Below are positions 44,269 to 53,050 of a stretch of DNA of 64,000 nt, one piece after another. The first letter of the stretch is position 1; each line of letters opens with the position of its first letter. The DNA is from Mucilaginibacter endophyticus (GTDB lineage: Bacteria > Bacteroidota > Bacteroidia > Sphingobacteriales > Sphingobacteriaceae), in contig NZ_QPCG01000005.1 of NCBI RefSeq assembly GCF_003351025.1, forward strand, positions 273,932 through 337,931. The letters run 5' to 3'. The position numbers and the translations under genes were made by a program. The notes beneath the pieces are model-generated. The model saw nothing but the letters and a program-made list of their open reading frames with translations. It made no database searches and had not been told where the DNA came from.

Positions 44269-45342
44269 TTATTGATATTGGATATAAATCGGGTATGGTT
44301 TGTATCTTGATAAAACCTCCTCTGGTGTTAACATATGATGAGGAGCTTTTTTGATATCATTTTTATAAAACAATTTAAAGCCTGTAAACTGAACTGGCTC
44401 CTGGTTAATGAAGTAACGGTAAGTGCCGGTTTTCAAATCAGGTTCGCCCCAACCGTCCATATCCATTACCAGCTGAATTTCAGGATGTAACTTAATGTTT
44501 TTATAGTTAGTAACCATCTTTTTGGTAAAGCGGTGAACGATAAGGATCTTTGGCGGTAAGCCGTTTTTCTTAACAATTTTGGTAAGGTAGTCTGATACAT
44601 AGTTGATATCATCTGCATCATAGGTGCCTATCTTTCTGCCCGGGTGGGTACCGTCTTTCATTGAAAACTCAGGGTCCATACCGAAGTGTACCTGTGGTAA
44701 CTCAAGGTATTTTTCAAGCAATGGCAACTCAGCACGGATGTTGCTTAACGCAACCTGAACGTCTAAGAAAACGATAGCATGAGCTTTTTTAGCCAACACC
44801 AACACACTGTCAATTTGTTTAAATGGCATACGGTAACGGAACTTTCCGTCTTTACCGCCATCGCCCTGGGCAACTACTGCAATATAATGCAACGCTGGTT
44901 GAACAGGCGTTTTAGGATCGGCTTTTTCCCAATGTTTTACTTCACCTTTCAATTTGGCAAGCATTTCGTTTGGCGGTAATTCGCCCAAAATACCCATCTT
45001 CTTTGAATAAAGGTTACCATAAAAAGCAACTACACGCTTAAATGGCAAAATAGCACCACCTATTGGATAAGGCGTATTTTTAACAGGCCACCTGCCGCTT
45101 GTATCACCATGGGCGTTGAATTTCATCAACGAATCGTACAGTTTTTTATCGATAGGAGGGTAGGTAGATTTTTTAACGCTTAAGGTATCTGCTGCCTCGG
45201 CCTGGGCCGAATCACCTTTAACTGCAGCGGCGGTTTTTTTACCGTCTGTTTTGGCACTGTTGCCATTTTGTGAGCAGCTGTTTAAAAGCAAAGCTGCCGA
45301 CGCCACAAATGTAGCGGATAGTACAAGCGTTTTTAATTTCAT
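44269..45342 (-). CDS. Lipoprotein of unknown function, probable barrel-type fold
   Basis: A 357-residue lipoprotein (signal ends LLLNSCSQ, Cys about residue 23). A Lys/Ala-rich linker (about 30-60) is followed by a globular domain with RVVAFYGNLYSKKMGILGELPP, VVAQGDGGKDG and QLVMDMDGWGEPD. The alternating strand-helix pattern and HFGMDPEF and VHRFTKKMV segments suggest a TIM-barrel hydrolase-like domain, but I recognise no family. The ATG at 45342 matches the signal peptide start. No clear operon partners. Confidence 0.7.
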   Translation of the reverse strand: MKLKTLVLSATFVASAALLLNSCSQNGNSAKTDGKKTAAAVKGDSAQAEAADTLSVKKSTYPPIDKKLYDSLMKFNAHGDTSGRWPVKNTPYPIGGAILPFKRVVAFYGNLYSKKMGILGELPPNEMLAKLKGEVKHWEKADPKTPVQPALHYIAVVAQGDGGKDGKFRYRMPFKQIDSVLVLAKKAHAIVFLDVQVALSNIRAELPLLEKYLELPQVHFGMDPEFSMKDGTHPGRKIGTYDADDINYVSDYLTKIVKKNGLPPKILIVHRFTKKMVTNYKNIKLHPEIQLVMDMDGWGEPDLKTGTYRYFINQEPVQFTGFKLFYKNDIKKAPHHMLTPEEVLSRYKPYPIYIQYQ

Positions 45343-45462
45343 TTTTTTAACGTTCAATATAATGCAGGTGTATGTGAGGCTTATTTAATTAAATTAATTT
45401 CCAGCCACTTATATAGCAGCAATTGTGTTGGTTCGGTTGCGGCCAAAGATAGATATTGGAAA

Positions 45463-46353
45463 TTAATTACTTTTAATTTTATGAAACTTTCCAAAAACGC
45501 CTAAAGGCAGCTTTGGTCCGGCTGTGGCCTGCAGGTAAAGCTCGCCAATTTCGAGGTTTTGTACCTGCGGGAACGAGCTTTTAATGAGGTTTTCAACTAT
45601 TACAGATGAGAAGCCAAGTGAGTAAGTATTCAGGATCAGGAAGTGCTCTTCAGGGTCGAGCAGTTGGGTTACGTCACGCATCATCTCGGTGATATTATCT
45701 TCCAGTTTCCATTTTTCGCCGTTAGGTCCGTTGCCATAAGCCGGCGGATCAAGGATGATTCCGTTATATTTTTTACCGCGTTTCAATTCGCGTTTGACAA
45801 ACTTCAAAGCATCTTCAACTACCCAGCGTATATCTTTAAGCCCCGAAATTTCTTGGTTTTCGTTGGCCCAGGTTACCACTTGTTTTATCGAATCAACGTG
45901 GGTAGTATCGGCACCTGCCGCCCTTGCAATTAAGGAAGCACCGCCAGTGTAGGCAAACAGGTTAAGTACTTTGGGCTCGGGAGTTTTAAAGCGTTTTACA
46001 TTTTGGCTGATATAATCCCAGTTCACAGCTTGTTCGGGGAAAATGCCAACGTGTTTAAATGAGGTAAGCCCCAGTCTGAATTTAATAGCCGCTTCTTTGT
46101 TTTTGTATTCGATATGCCAGCGGTCGGGAGTTTTAAGATCTTTTTTTACCCACTCGCCGGTAGTTGCCGAACGGCCTTTAAATTTAATATGATGTAAGCG
46201 CTGCCACTCAGAAGCGGGCAGGGTTTTGTTCCACACCGCCTGTGGTTCCGGGCGGATTAATATGGTGTTCCCAAAGCGTTCCAGCTTTTCAAAATCGCCG
46301 CAATCAATCAGTTCGTAATCTTTCCAGTGCGTTGGGGTAAGTAGTTGGATCAT
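45463..46353 (-). CDS. SAM-dependent methyltransferase (RlmI/RlmK-like)
   Basis: A 296-residue class I methyltransferase. The SAM-binding motif is LNLFAYTGGASLIARAAGADTTHVDSIKQVVTWANEN, and the motif NGIILDPPAYGNGPNGEKW gives the DPPxxG signature of rRNA m5C or guanine-type methyltransferases. The N-terminal part (about 1-90) lacks the PUA domain of E. coli RlmI. It is separate from the neighbours on the minus strand. A role in rRNA modification is likely, but the target is not known. Confidence 0.85.
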   Translation of the reverse strand: MIQLLTPTHWKDYELIDCGDFEKLERFGNTILIRPEPQAVWNKTLPASEWQRLHHIKFKGRSATTGEWVKKDLKTPDRWHIEYKNKEAAIKFRLGLTSFKHVGIFPEQAVNWDYISQNVKRFKTPEPKVLNLFAYTGGASLIARAAGADTTHVDSIKQVVTWANENQEISGLKDIRWVVEDALKFVKRELKRGKKYNGIILDPPAYGNGPNGEKWKLEDNITEMMRDVTQLLDPEEHFLILNTYSLGFSSVIVENLIKSSFPQVQNLEIGELYLQATAGPKLPLGVFGKFHKIKSN

Positions 46354-46376
46354 TCTTATTCAGTTTGCAGTATGCT

Positions 46377-46484
46377 GTTGGCAGTTTGCACGCCCCAGTC
46401 AATAAATTGGTTGCAAATATAGTTATTATAAATACATGCAGATAACTCTGCACATGCTGCTTACTGCCACTGAAAACTGCCAAC
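46377..46484. repeat. Inverted word-repeat spacer between mlaF and the methyltransferase gene
   Basis: GTTGGCAGTTT (46377-46387) and its exact reverse complement AAACTGCCAAC (46474-46484) enclose further GCAGT-type words. The right arm touches the last base of the mlaF stop codon. It may help end mlaEF transcription. Confidence 0.6.
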
Positions 46485-47236
46485 TATAAAGAGGCCTTCG
46501 CTGCCCTCATGAACGGACTGGCAAATACAAAGTTGTTAAGTTCTTTGTTATCGGTTTTAGCTATTTCTTTATTTGATCCTTCCCACCACTTTTTGCCCTG
46601 GTGCAGGAAAATAATATGATCACCAATACCCATTACCGAGTTCATATCGTGGGTTACCACTACGGTTGTAATGCTGTATTCCTGCGTAAGTTCGGAGATC
46701 AGTTCATCTATCAGGATAGAAGTTACAGGGTCAAGGCCTGAGTTAGGCTCATCAACAAATAAATATTTAGGCTGCATGGAAATGGCGCGGGCAATACCAA
46801 CACGCTTTTTCATACCGCCAGATAATTCGGAAGGATATAATTTATTTTTGCCTGTAAGATTAACCCTCTCCAGGCAAAAGTTGGCACGGTCAAGTTTTTC
46901 GCTTTTTGATTGATCTGTAAACAGGTTAAGCGGAAACATGATGTTTTGCTCAACGGTCATGGAGTCAAAAAGGGCCGAGTTTTGAAAAAGCATACCTATC
47001 TGGGTGCGGATAGGGACACGTTGCTCGAAATTCATATTGGTGAAATTTTCGCCATCAAAAATCACCTCTCCCTTAGTTGGTTCATGCAGGCCTACTATAC
47101 ACTTAAGTAAAGTGGTTTTACCGGAACCGGAACCGCCGATGATCAGATTGTTTTTTCCAGGCTGGAAAGTTGCAGTTATGCCCTTCAGAACTTCGTTTTC
47201 ACCGAAGGTTTTATATACGTCTTGTATTTCGATCAT
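46484..47236 (-). CDS. mlaF: MlaF-like ABC transporter ATP-binding protein
   Basis: A 250-residue ATPase with Walker A (GGSGSGKTTLLK), signature (LSGGMKKRVGIARAI), Walker B (YLFVDEPNSGLDP) and the switch His (VVTHDM). It powers intermembrane phospholipid transport with the MlaE permease, encoded just upstream. The start overlaps mlaE by four bases. MlaB- and MlaD-like genes are not adjacent in the window. Confidence 0.92.
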   Translation of the reverse strand: MIEIQDVYKTFGENEVLKGITATFQPGKNNLIIGGSGSGKTTLLKCIVGLHEPTKGEVIFDGENFTNMNFEQRVPIRTQIGMLFQNSALFDSMTVEQNIMFPLNLFTDQSKSEKLDRANFCLERVNLTGKNKLYPSELSGGMKKRVGIARAISMQPKYLFVDEPNSGLDPVTSILIDELISELTQEYSITTVVVTHDMNSVMGIGDHIIFLHQGKKWWEGSNKEIAKTDNKELNNFVFASPFMRAAKASL

Positions 47237-47964
47237 AGTAACAGGCGTGAAATGATAAGGTCACAGAATAGGATCATGATACAGCTCCACACAACCCCGC
47301 GCGTTGCTGATTGGCCAACCTCAAGTGATCCGCCGTTAACATAAAAGCCCTGATATGAGCATATTGATGTAATCACAAAACCAAAAGATATCGCTTTAAC
47401 GGCACAAACCGTTGCTATTACAGGGTTAAATCCATCAGTAAGCCCTCTGAGGTAATCATTGGTTGATACATCATTTGATGCCCAGCAGGCAATATAGCCA
47501 CCGGTTAATCCTAATCCTACAGATACGATAACCAGCAAAGGGATCATGGTAACCCCTGCAATAATTTTGGGTGATATCAAATATCCCGGCGCATTTACGC
47601 CCATGATCTCCAGCGCGTCTATCTGTTCGGTAACGCGCATGGTACCAATTTGCGATGCCATGGCCGAACCTACACGGCCGGCCAGTACCAGCGCCGATAT
47701 AGTTGGACTAAATTCCAGTATAGTTGAATCGCGGGTAATGCCGCCTACTACTGTTTTCGGGATAAAATCGCTGATAAGCTGGAAGGCGGTCTGGATGGTA
47801 GCTACCGCGCCAATAAAAAGCGAAATGATAGCAACAATGCCCAGCGAGCCAATACCCACCGAAACCATCTCTCGCATGATCTCGGCCCAGTATACACTGA
47901 ATTTTTCGGGTTTCCTGAAACTTAAACGCAGTAAAAGTATATATTTTCCTAAGCTATGAAACAT
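47233..47964 (-). CDS. mlaE: MlaE-like ABC transporter permease
   Basis: A 243-residue permease with about six hydrophobic segments and the MlaE core (IATIQTAFQLISDFIPKTV, ILEFSPTISALVLAGRVGSAMASQIGTMRVTEQIDALEIMGVNAPGYL). It transports phospholipids between the membranes with MlaF. It overlaps mlaF by four bases, so translation is coupled. An MCE-domain partner (MlaD) is expected elsewhere. Confidence 0.94.
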   Translation of the reverse strand: MFHSLGKYILLLRLSFRKPEKFSVYWAEIMREMVSVGIGSLGIVAIISLFIGAVATIQTAFQLISDFIPKTVVGGITRDSTILEFSPTISALVLAGRVGSAMASQIGTMRVTEQIDALEIMGVNAPGYLISPKIIAGVTMIPLLVIVSVGLGLTGGYIACWASNDVSTNDYLRGLTDGFNPVIATVCAVKAISFGFVITSICSYQGFYVNGGSLEVGQSATRGVVWSCIMILFCDLIISRLLL

Positions 47965-48131
47965 GCAGATGTATAAAAAATCGGTTAAAAATACGCTTTT
48001 TACCTTTAAGCCTAAATGGTCAGGTGTTAAAACAAGTCATTTAAATTCAATTTTATAAGCGCTTCAATTATTCTGCTTACGTAAATTGCGGGCATAAAGC
48101 TTCAGTAACTATAAAAATTAATTTAAACAAT

Positions 48132-48836
48132 ATGAAAAACGTACTCATCACCGGTTCAACTAAAGGCATGGGCCGCTCAATCGCAATTGCTTTTGCTAAT
48201 GAAGGATTAAACGTGGCAATTTGTTCGCGGAATGAGCAAGAATTATTAACTTTTAAAGATGAGTTGGAACAAATTGATCCGGGAGTGAAGGTTTTTGCTA
48301 TGAAAGCCGATGGCAGCAAAAAAGCCGAATTGTTCAGATTTGCCGCGGCCGCCGAGGCTGAGTTCGGTTTTATTGACGTTGTGGTTAATAACCTGGGAAC
48401 GTATATCCCTTCAAGTATATTGGATGATAAAGAAGATACCCTCCAGATCCAAATGAATACTAACTTAATGCCTGCCTATGAACTGTACCGCTATTTTGGC
48501 AGAACCATGGCAAAAGCAAATAAAGGACACTTCTTTAATATATGTTCGGTAGCAGCTATAAATCCTGTTCCACAAGCGGGCAGTTATACTGTAACAAAAT
48601 ATGCGCTGTTAGGTCTAACAAGAGTAATGAGGCTCGAGATGCAGGAGCATGGTGTAAAAGTTACTGCCGTAATACCCGGATCAACGTTAACGGATTCATG
48701 GAAAGACGCGGTGGTGGATAAAGATACCATGGTGCTGCCCGAAGACATAGCGTCGGCAATCATCAATATTTACAGAATGAGCCCCGGAGCCAATGTCGAC
48801 GAAATCATCATCAAACCTGCGCCGGGCCAGTTATGA
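48132..48836 (+). CDS. Short-chain dehydrogenase/reductase
   Basis: A 234-residue SDR enzyme. The NAD(P)-binding TGSTKGMG is at residues 6-13, the NNLG motif follows at about residue 87, and the catalytic Ser-Tyr-Lys are in NICSVAAINPVPQAGSYTVTKYALLG. The C-terminal segment resembles 3-oxoacyl-ACP reductases, but the substrate is not fixed. It is divergent from mlaE and followed by the PspC gene after 33 bases. Confidence 0.9.
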   Translation: MKNVLITGSTKGMGRSIAIAFANEGLNVAICSRNEQELLTFKDELEQIDPGVKVFAMKADGSKKAELFRFAAAAEAEFGFIDVVVNNLGTYIPSSILDDKEDTLQIQMNTNLMPAYELYRYFGRTMAKANKGHFFNICSVAAINPVPQAGSYTVTKYALLGLTRVMRLEMQEHGVKVTAVIPGSTLTDSWKDAVVDKDTMVLPEDIASAIINIYRMSPGANVDEIIIKPAPGQL

Positions 48837-48869
48837 TAAATCAACTTTAAACATAAACGAACATAAATT

Positions 48870-49445
48870 ATGGAAAAGAAACTTCATCGCGATGAACACC
48901 GAAAGGTAATAGGCGGTGTTTGCGCGGGCCTTGCCGAGCATTTCGGCACGGATGTGGCAGTTATCAGGGCGATATTTTTAGTAACGCTTATTTTAAAAGG
49001 CTTCAGCTTACCTATATATATAGTATTGTGGATAGTGCTGCCAAAAAAGGGCTACAATTTTACACCGGGTGTTGACTATAGGGTGCCACCACAGGATAAC
49101 CCTTTTATGAATGATCCTAAATTTGGCGGCCAGCCTTTTAATCCTCCGCCATTTGTAAATCCGCCTAAAAAACAGGCTTCAACAGTGGGGCTGATATTTG
49201 GCGTGGCCATGATCCTTTTGGGTTCGGTGTTCCTGCTTAACGAGCTTGACCTGATGCCCGATTGGGATTTTGAAAACCTTTGGCCTGTAATGCTGGTAGG
49301 TGCCGGCATAGCACTTATTGTTTCCGGAGCAAAGAAACAGCCCTGGGAAAAACAAAACTGGCATGCTAACGAGGTAACTGATGTTCCAGAGGCAGAACCT
49401 ACTAAAGACGAGACAGAAACTAAAGATACACCTCCAACTATATAA
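48870..49445 (+). CDS. PspC-domain envelope-stress protein
   Basis: A 191-residue protein. Residues about 3-60 are a PspC domain (LHRDEHRKVIGGVCAGLAEHFGTDVAVIRAIFL), followed by a Pro/Asn-rich linker (about 75-105) and a second pair of membrane helices (about 108-150) of the LiaF/DUF5668 type. The C-terminus is acidic. It probably senses envelope stress. The next gene, with related membrane helices, starts four bases later. Confidence 0.88.
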   Translation: MEKKLHRDEHRKVIGGVCAGLAEHFGTDVAVIRAIFLVTLILKGFSLPIYIVLWIVLPKKGYNFTPGVDYRVPPQDNPFMNDPKFGGQPFNPPPFVNPPKKQASTVGLIFGVAMILLGSVFLLNELDLMPDWDFENLWPVMLVGAGIALIVSGAKKQPWEKQNWHANEVTDVPEAEPTKDETETKDTPPTI

Positions 49446-49449
49446 TATT

Positions 49450-50436
49450 ATGAAAAGCGATAAACTTGTGCCAGGCGCTATCCTGGTGTTGTTGGGAGTA
49501 GTATTCCTGCTGGATAACTTCCACGTAATAAATTTCGACTGGATGAACATCCTGTACCTGTGGCCTATATTTTTAATTATGGGCGGTATCAGCCTGGTGT
49601 TTGCCGGCAACCGGTCGCCACTGGCTACCATCCTGAAACTTGCAGTAGTAATTGGCTGCTTTGCCCTGCTGGTATTTGGCAACTTTGGTAAACGCTACCA
49701 CTTTTGGCCAAACGCCTGGACCTTTCACAGCGACGATTATAATGATGATAACGACAGTGATGACAGCGATACCACAAATACCGACCAGGGTGTAGTAAAA
49801 ATTGGCGGCGATAAAACTTTTAGGGAATCGTACTCGGCCGATATTAAACATGCCCGCCTTAATATCAGCGGTGGCGGAACCATATACAATTTAGCCGACA
49901 GTACTGCCGATTTATTCAGTGCCCAAACGCAGGAGCTTTATGGTAAATACACTTTTAACCACAGTAAAGATGATTCGGTGTATGTGCTTAACCTTAATCT
50001 GAAGAATAATAAAGGTTTTCATTTTGACTCAAACGACCGTAAAAACAATAAAGCCGACATCAAATTAAACACAAATCCGGTGTGGGATATTGATGTAACT
50101 ACGGGCGCGACAGATTTAAATTTTGATCTTTCAAAATTCAAAATAAAAACCTTATCTTTAAAGGGCGGAGCAGCATCATTTGATGTGAAGCTCGGAGCCC
50201 CTGTTGGAAGCACAAATGTAGAGGTTTCAACCGGTGCATCTGAGGTTATTATAAGCGTTCCGAAAGACGCTGCCTGCCGTATCACATCCAATACCGGCCT
50301 CTCATCAAATGAGTTTGCGGGCTTTAGTAAAAAGAGTGATAACGACTACGAAACCGATGGCTTTGATGCCGCTAAAAACAGGATCCTGATACACATGAGT
50401 GGCGGTATCTCTGATTTTAAAGTAAACCGATATTAA
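49450..50436 (+). CDS. LiaF-like transmembrane protein with C-terminal beta domain
   Basis: A 328-residue protein. Residues 5-75 hold three or four hydrophobic segments of the LiaF transmembrane domain (DUF5668: VPGAILVLLGVVFLLDNF). An Asp/Asn-rich linker is at about residues 98-113, then a beta-rich region (about 120-328) of the DUF4097/toastrack type that contains INSGGG-like strand repeats. It is the second gene of a two-gene envelope-stress unit with PspC. Start at 49450 avoids overlap with the PspC gene. Confidence 0.85.
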   Translation: MKSDKLVPGAILVLLGVVFLLDNFHVINFDWMNILYLWPIFLIMGGISLVFAGNRSPLATILKLAVVIGCFALLVFGNFGKRYHFWPNAWTFHSDDYNDDNDSDDSDTTNTDQGVVKIGGDKTFRESYSADIKHARLNISGGGTIYNLADSTADLFSAQTQELYGKYTFNHSKDDSVYVLNLNLKNNKGFHFDSNDRKNNKADIKLNTNPVWDIDVTTGATDLNFDLSKFKIKTLSLKGGAASFDVKLGAPVGSTNVEVSTGASEVIISVPKDAACRITSNTGLSSNEFAGFSKKSDNDYETDGFDAAKNRILIHMSGGISDFKVNRY

Positions 50437-50493
50437 CCTAAATCCTGAGTAAAAAGATACCGGGACATAATACAACAATAATGAATTGCCATC

Positions 50494-50524
50494 CGCTCCA
50501 TCAATTTGATGGAGCGTTTTTTTT
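50494..50524 (+). terminator. Terminator of the PspC-LiaF operon
   Basis: CGCTCCATCAA and TTGATGGAGCG pair over 11 bases around a single T, followed by eight T residues. It lies 57 bases after the stop. Confidence 0.9.
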
Positions 50525-50646
50525 GTACCATATTGTAGCGGTGATTCAGGTTTTTGTCATTTAAGGCAAGGCGGGGGGGAAAAAGTGTTAAATTGAAAAC
50601 CTTTGGAACAAAAAATAAGTTTAATTTACAGCACAAATAATCTACT

Positions 50647-51330
50647 ATGAAATACCAATACCTTATATTATCTGCATTACTATTTTTAGCCTGTACTGTA
50701 AATGCCCAGACCACTGTAAAAGGCACCGTTGTTGAATCGGGTAAAAACAACAAACTGGGTGATGTTTTTGTGCGCGACAATCAAAACAGGCAAATGACGC
50801 TTACCGATAGTAAAGGTAATTTCAGCATCCGTACCGAAACCGGCCATACGCTTGTTTTCAGCTCTCCCGGGTATGTATCAGATACCTTATACGTTACCGA
50901 TTTTACCAACAAGAAAATAGAACTGGTTGCCCAGACCATCGCATTGAGGCAGGTTAACATCAGCGCCAAACGTGAAGCATTTGATGCCCATAAAGAATAT
51001 CCTGAAGTATACACCCGCGCCAAAGTTTATCCGCTTTCACCTACCTCGTGGTTTAGCAAGGAAGCCAAGGATGCCCGCCGTTTGAAAAAATATTTTAAGC
51101 ACGAAGAAGAAGAACGCCATGTTGACGAAGTATTCACCATGAACTATGTGCAAAGCATTATCCCGCTGCGCGGTCAGGAACTGGAGAATTTCATGACCCT
51201 GTACAGGCCATCATACGCGTTCATCAAAAACAACAATGGCCCGTCGTTGGCGGTTTACATCAACGATTCGTACAAGAAATACCAGGCTTTACCTGCCGAT
51301 AAACGTACTTTGCCCGATTTGAAAGAATAG
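50647..51330 (+). CDS. Exported carboxypeptidase-regulatory-like domain protein
   Basis: A 227-residue protein. Signal peptide about residues 1-20; then a CarboxypepD_reg-like domain (about 22-100: TTVKGTVVESGKNNKLGDVFVRDNQNRQMTLTDSKGNFSI) as found at the N-terminus of TonB-dependent receptors, and a C-terminal helical region (about 105-227) with no recognised family. It is not attached to a barrel, so it may be a periplasmic or surface partner. Similar proteins are common in Bacteroidota with unknown function. Confidence 0.8.
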   Translation: MKYQYLILSALLFLACTVNAQTTVKGTVVESGKNNKLGDVFVRDNQNRQMTLTDSKGNFSIRTETGHTLVFSSPGYVSDTLYVTDFTNKKIELVAQTIALRQVNISAKREAFDAHKEYPEVYTRAKVYPLSPTSWFSKEAKDARRLKKYFKHEEEERHVDEVFTMNYVQSIIPLRGQELENFMTLYRPSYAFIKNNNGPSLAVYINDSYKKYQALPADKRTLPDLKE

Positions 51331-51369
51331 TTTTTGGATGGATGGCTTTTAAAAAAGGTTAAAAATAAG

Positions 51370-51404
51370 AAAGCGTCATTGCTGTAACGAAGCAATGACG
51401 CTTT
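51370..51404. terminator. Terminator between the convergent genes at 51330 and 51420
   Basis: A 14-base stem, AAAGCGTCATTGCT paired with AGCAATGACGCTTT, with a seven-base loop and a T-run. The words GTCATTGC/GCAATGAC recall the ends of repeat family B. Confidence 0.85.
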
Positions 51405-51419
51405 TTGTTAATGGCTTAA

Positions 51420-52043
51420 TCAATCAGCCCAGACGCTGATATCATTATTGATGATCTTTTGATAAAGCAGTTCGATCTGGCTTTTCAGGATACGGTCTTC
51501 TGATAGTGGGGGCAGGTTATCGATATCAAAATACTGCACATCCAGCACATCAAAACCTTTATTGATCTCCGTAGTAACAGCTTTGCAGTAAAATACCATT
51601 TTATATACATAAAAAGGCTGTGGCGGGTGCGGGTGCATTTTTTTATCAAATACAGCCAGTAACCTGTCGGCAGTTACCTGCAGACCGGTTTCTTCCCAAA
51701 ACTCTTTGATAATGGTTTCTTTGGGCGTATAGCCAATATCGCCCCAGCCACCTGGCAACGACCATTTGCCATCACCACTTTCACGGGCCAGCAGAATCTT
51801 ATTATCCGGCGAAAGCAGGATTCCCCTTAAATCAACTTTGGCGGTAGGGTAATCTGCAGCTTGTGGAAACAACAGGTTAATGGTTTCGGTGCCGTAGCCG
51901 CTAACCTCCTCAAACATTTTAGTGCTTAGGTGCTGCAGTTCCTGGTAGCGTTCAATATCATATTCGTTTTTGGCGTACAACAGGCCGGTATCAGCAACAG
52001 AACGTAGTTGGGTTATGAGGGAAAGTAGATTGGTGTTGGGCAT
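51420..52043 (-). CDS. Nudix hydrolase with an N-terminal helical domain
   Basis: A 207-residue protein. The N-terminal region (about 1-65) is helical, as in the NUDIX_N group, followed by the Nudix domain. The Nudix box is in GGWGDIGYTPKETIIKEFWEETGL: the usual first Glu position is Tyr and the Arg is Lys, while the catalytic Glu pair (EE) is kept. The N-terminal-helical clade tends to have this change. Substrates may be sugar nucleotides or related diphosphates. Confidence 0.85.
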   Translation of the reverse strand: MPNTNLLSLITQLRSVADTGLLYAKNEYDIERYQELQHLSTKMFEEVSGYGTETINLLFPQAADYPTAKVDLRGILLSPDNKILLARESGDGKWSLPGGWGDIGYTPKETIIKEFWEETGLQVTADRLLAVFDKKMHPHPPQPFYVYKMVFYCKAVTTEINKGFDVLDVQYFDIDNLPPLSEDRILKSQIELLYQKIINNDISVWAD

Positions 52044-52059
52044 AAAGTATGATCAAATT

Positions 52060-52147
52060 ATGTGATTGTGAGGAGGAACGACGAAGCAATCGCACGGATG
52101 CAGAGCAACTCTGTGCAGTTCGCGATTGCCACGCTACGCAATGACAT
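52060..52147. repeat. Dispersed inverted repeat family B, copy 4 (inverted orientation)
   Basis: An 88-base element in the opposite orientation to copies 1 and 2: GGAACGACGAAGCAATCGCA at the left and CGCGATTGCCACGCTACGCA near the right, ending in ATGACAT. It lies in the gap upstream of the Nudix gene. Confidence 0.75.
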
Positions 52148-52170
52148 GGGTGTATAATTCCGAAATCAAA

Positions 52171-52920
52171 CTATCCTCTGCCTAAAAGCTCGTCAAGTTT
52201 GTTGCGTTCGGTTTGGAGTTCGCGGGCAAGTTTCTTTTCTTTTTCGTTGGCTTTGGCCTTGAAAGCTTTGTATTCTTCGTCAAGCTCTTCGTAAAGTTTG
52301 ATGCGGTATTTGGCTTCGCGGCTGTGAGCACCTGAGCGGGCTATCACTATAACGGCAACAACACCAAAAACAATTACCAGTCCCCACATCACCAGGTTGT
52401 AGGTTGCCTTGGTAAACGGAATACCCAGCAAGCTGATCTCATCGCGCTTAGCATTTGATTCGTTGAGGGCCTGCTCTTTATTATTGGCATCAGATTTAAG
52501 GCTTTCAACATTTTTACCCTGTTCGGCAAGACTGGCTTTTGCTTCTTTAAGCTGGCGACGCTCGGTGTTAAGGGTATCTTTCATGTTTTTCCACAGGGCG
52601 GCAACCAGCGGCTGCTGATAGTGGTATAATTTGCTGAGCAGGTATTGATACTGCCCGTTGAGGCTTTTATCTTTTTGCAGGGCCGAGTCGGCAGCTGTTG
52701 CCCTTGGCTGTGCGTAATAAGTTGGCTTAGCAGGTGCCGGGGGCGTTACTGCCGGGTTTTTAAGTGCTGCCGGGCTCGATTTTACAATGGGCGGAATAGC
52801 ATTAGGCTTTAAAGTAGCGGGCTTCTTTTTGGCAGTAGTGTCCTGAGCAAAGGTTGCTGTAACACTGCCCGTTATCATCGCTATTAAAACCGTTATCGTA
52901 AGTAGTAAATGCTTGTTCAT
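52171..52920 (-). CDS. Exported coiled-coil protein with one membrane helix
   Basis: A 249-residue protein, no family recognised. Signal peptide residues 1-26 (ends FAQD), a Pro/Lys/Ala-rich stretch (about 30-70), a coiled coil (about 100-165), a membrane helix (about 175-196: LVMWGLVIVFGVVAVIVIA) and a second charged coiled coil (about 205-249). Topology suggests an envelope protein with large periplasmic and cytoplasmic helical parts. ATG at 52920 is used. Confidence 0.7.
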   Translation of the reverse strand: MNKHLLLTITVLIAMITGSVTATFAQDTTAKKKPATLKPNAIPPIVKSSPAALKNPAVTPPAPAKPTYYAQPRATAADSALQKDKSLNGQYQYLLSKLYHYQQPLVAALWKNMKDTLNTERRQLKEAKASLAEQGKNVESLKSDANNKEQALNESNAKRDEISLLGIPFTKATYNLVMWGLVIVFGVVAVIVIARSGAHSREAKYRIKLYEELDEEYKAFKAKANEKEKKLARELQTERNKLDELLGRG

Positions 52921-53050
52921 CAAGTGTAAAATTAGGTATATGCTATTAACAAAACAGGATATATACGGTTTTTATTATATACATACTGCTATTTTGAGGC
53001 TAAAATAAGCTTTCGTACGTAATTAACCTACTCATAGTTATATTAGCGGC

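Noticed and set aside
49179..49682. 167-codon minus-strand frame across the PspC and LiaF-like genes
   Set aside because: It lies opposite two real genes and has no domain or signal peptide.
19144..52147. Insertion sequence ends
   Set aside because: Repeat families A and B have inverted ends, but there is no transposase frame and no clear target duplication.
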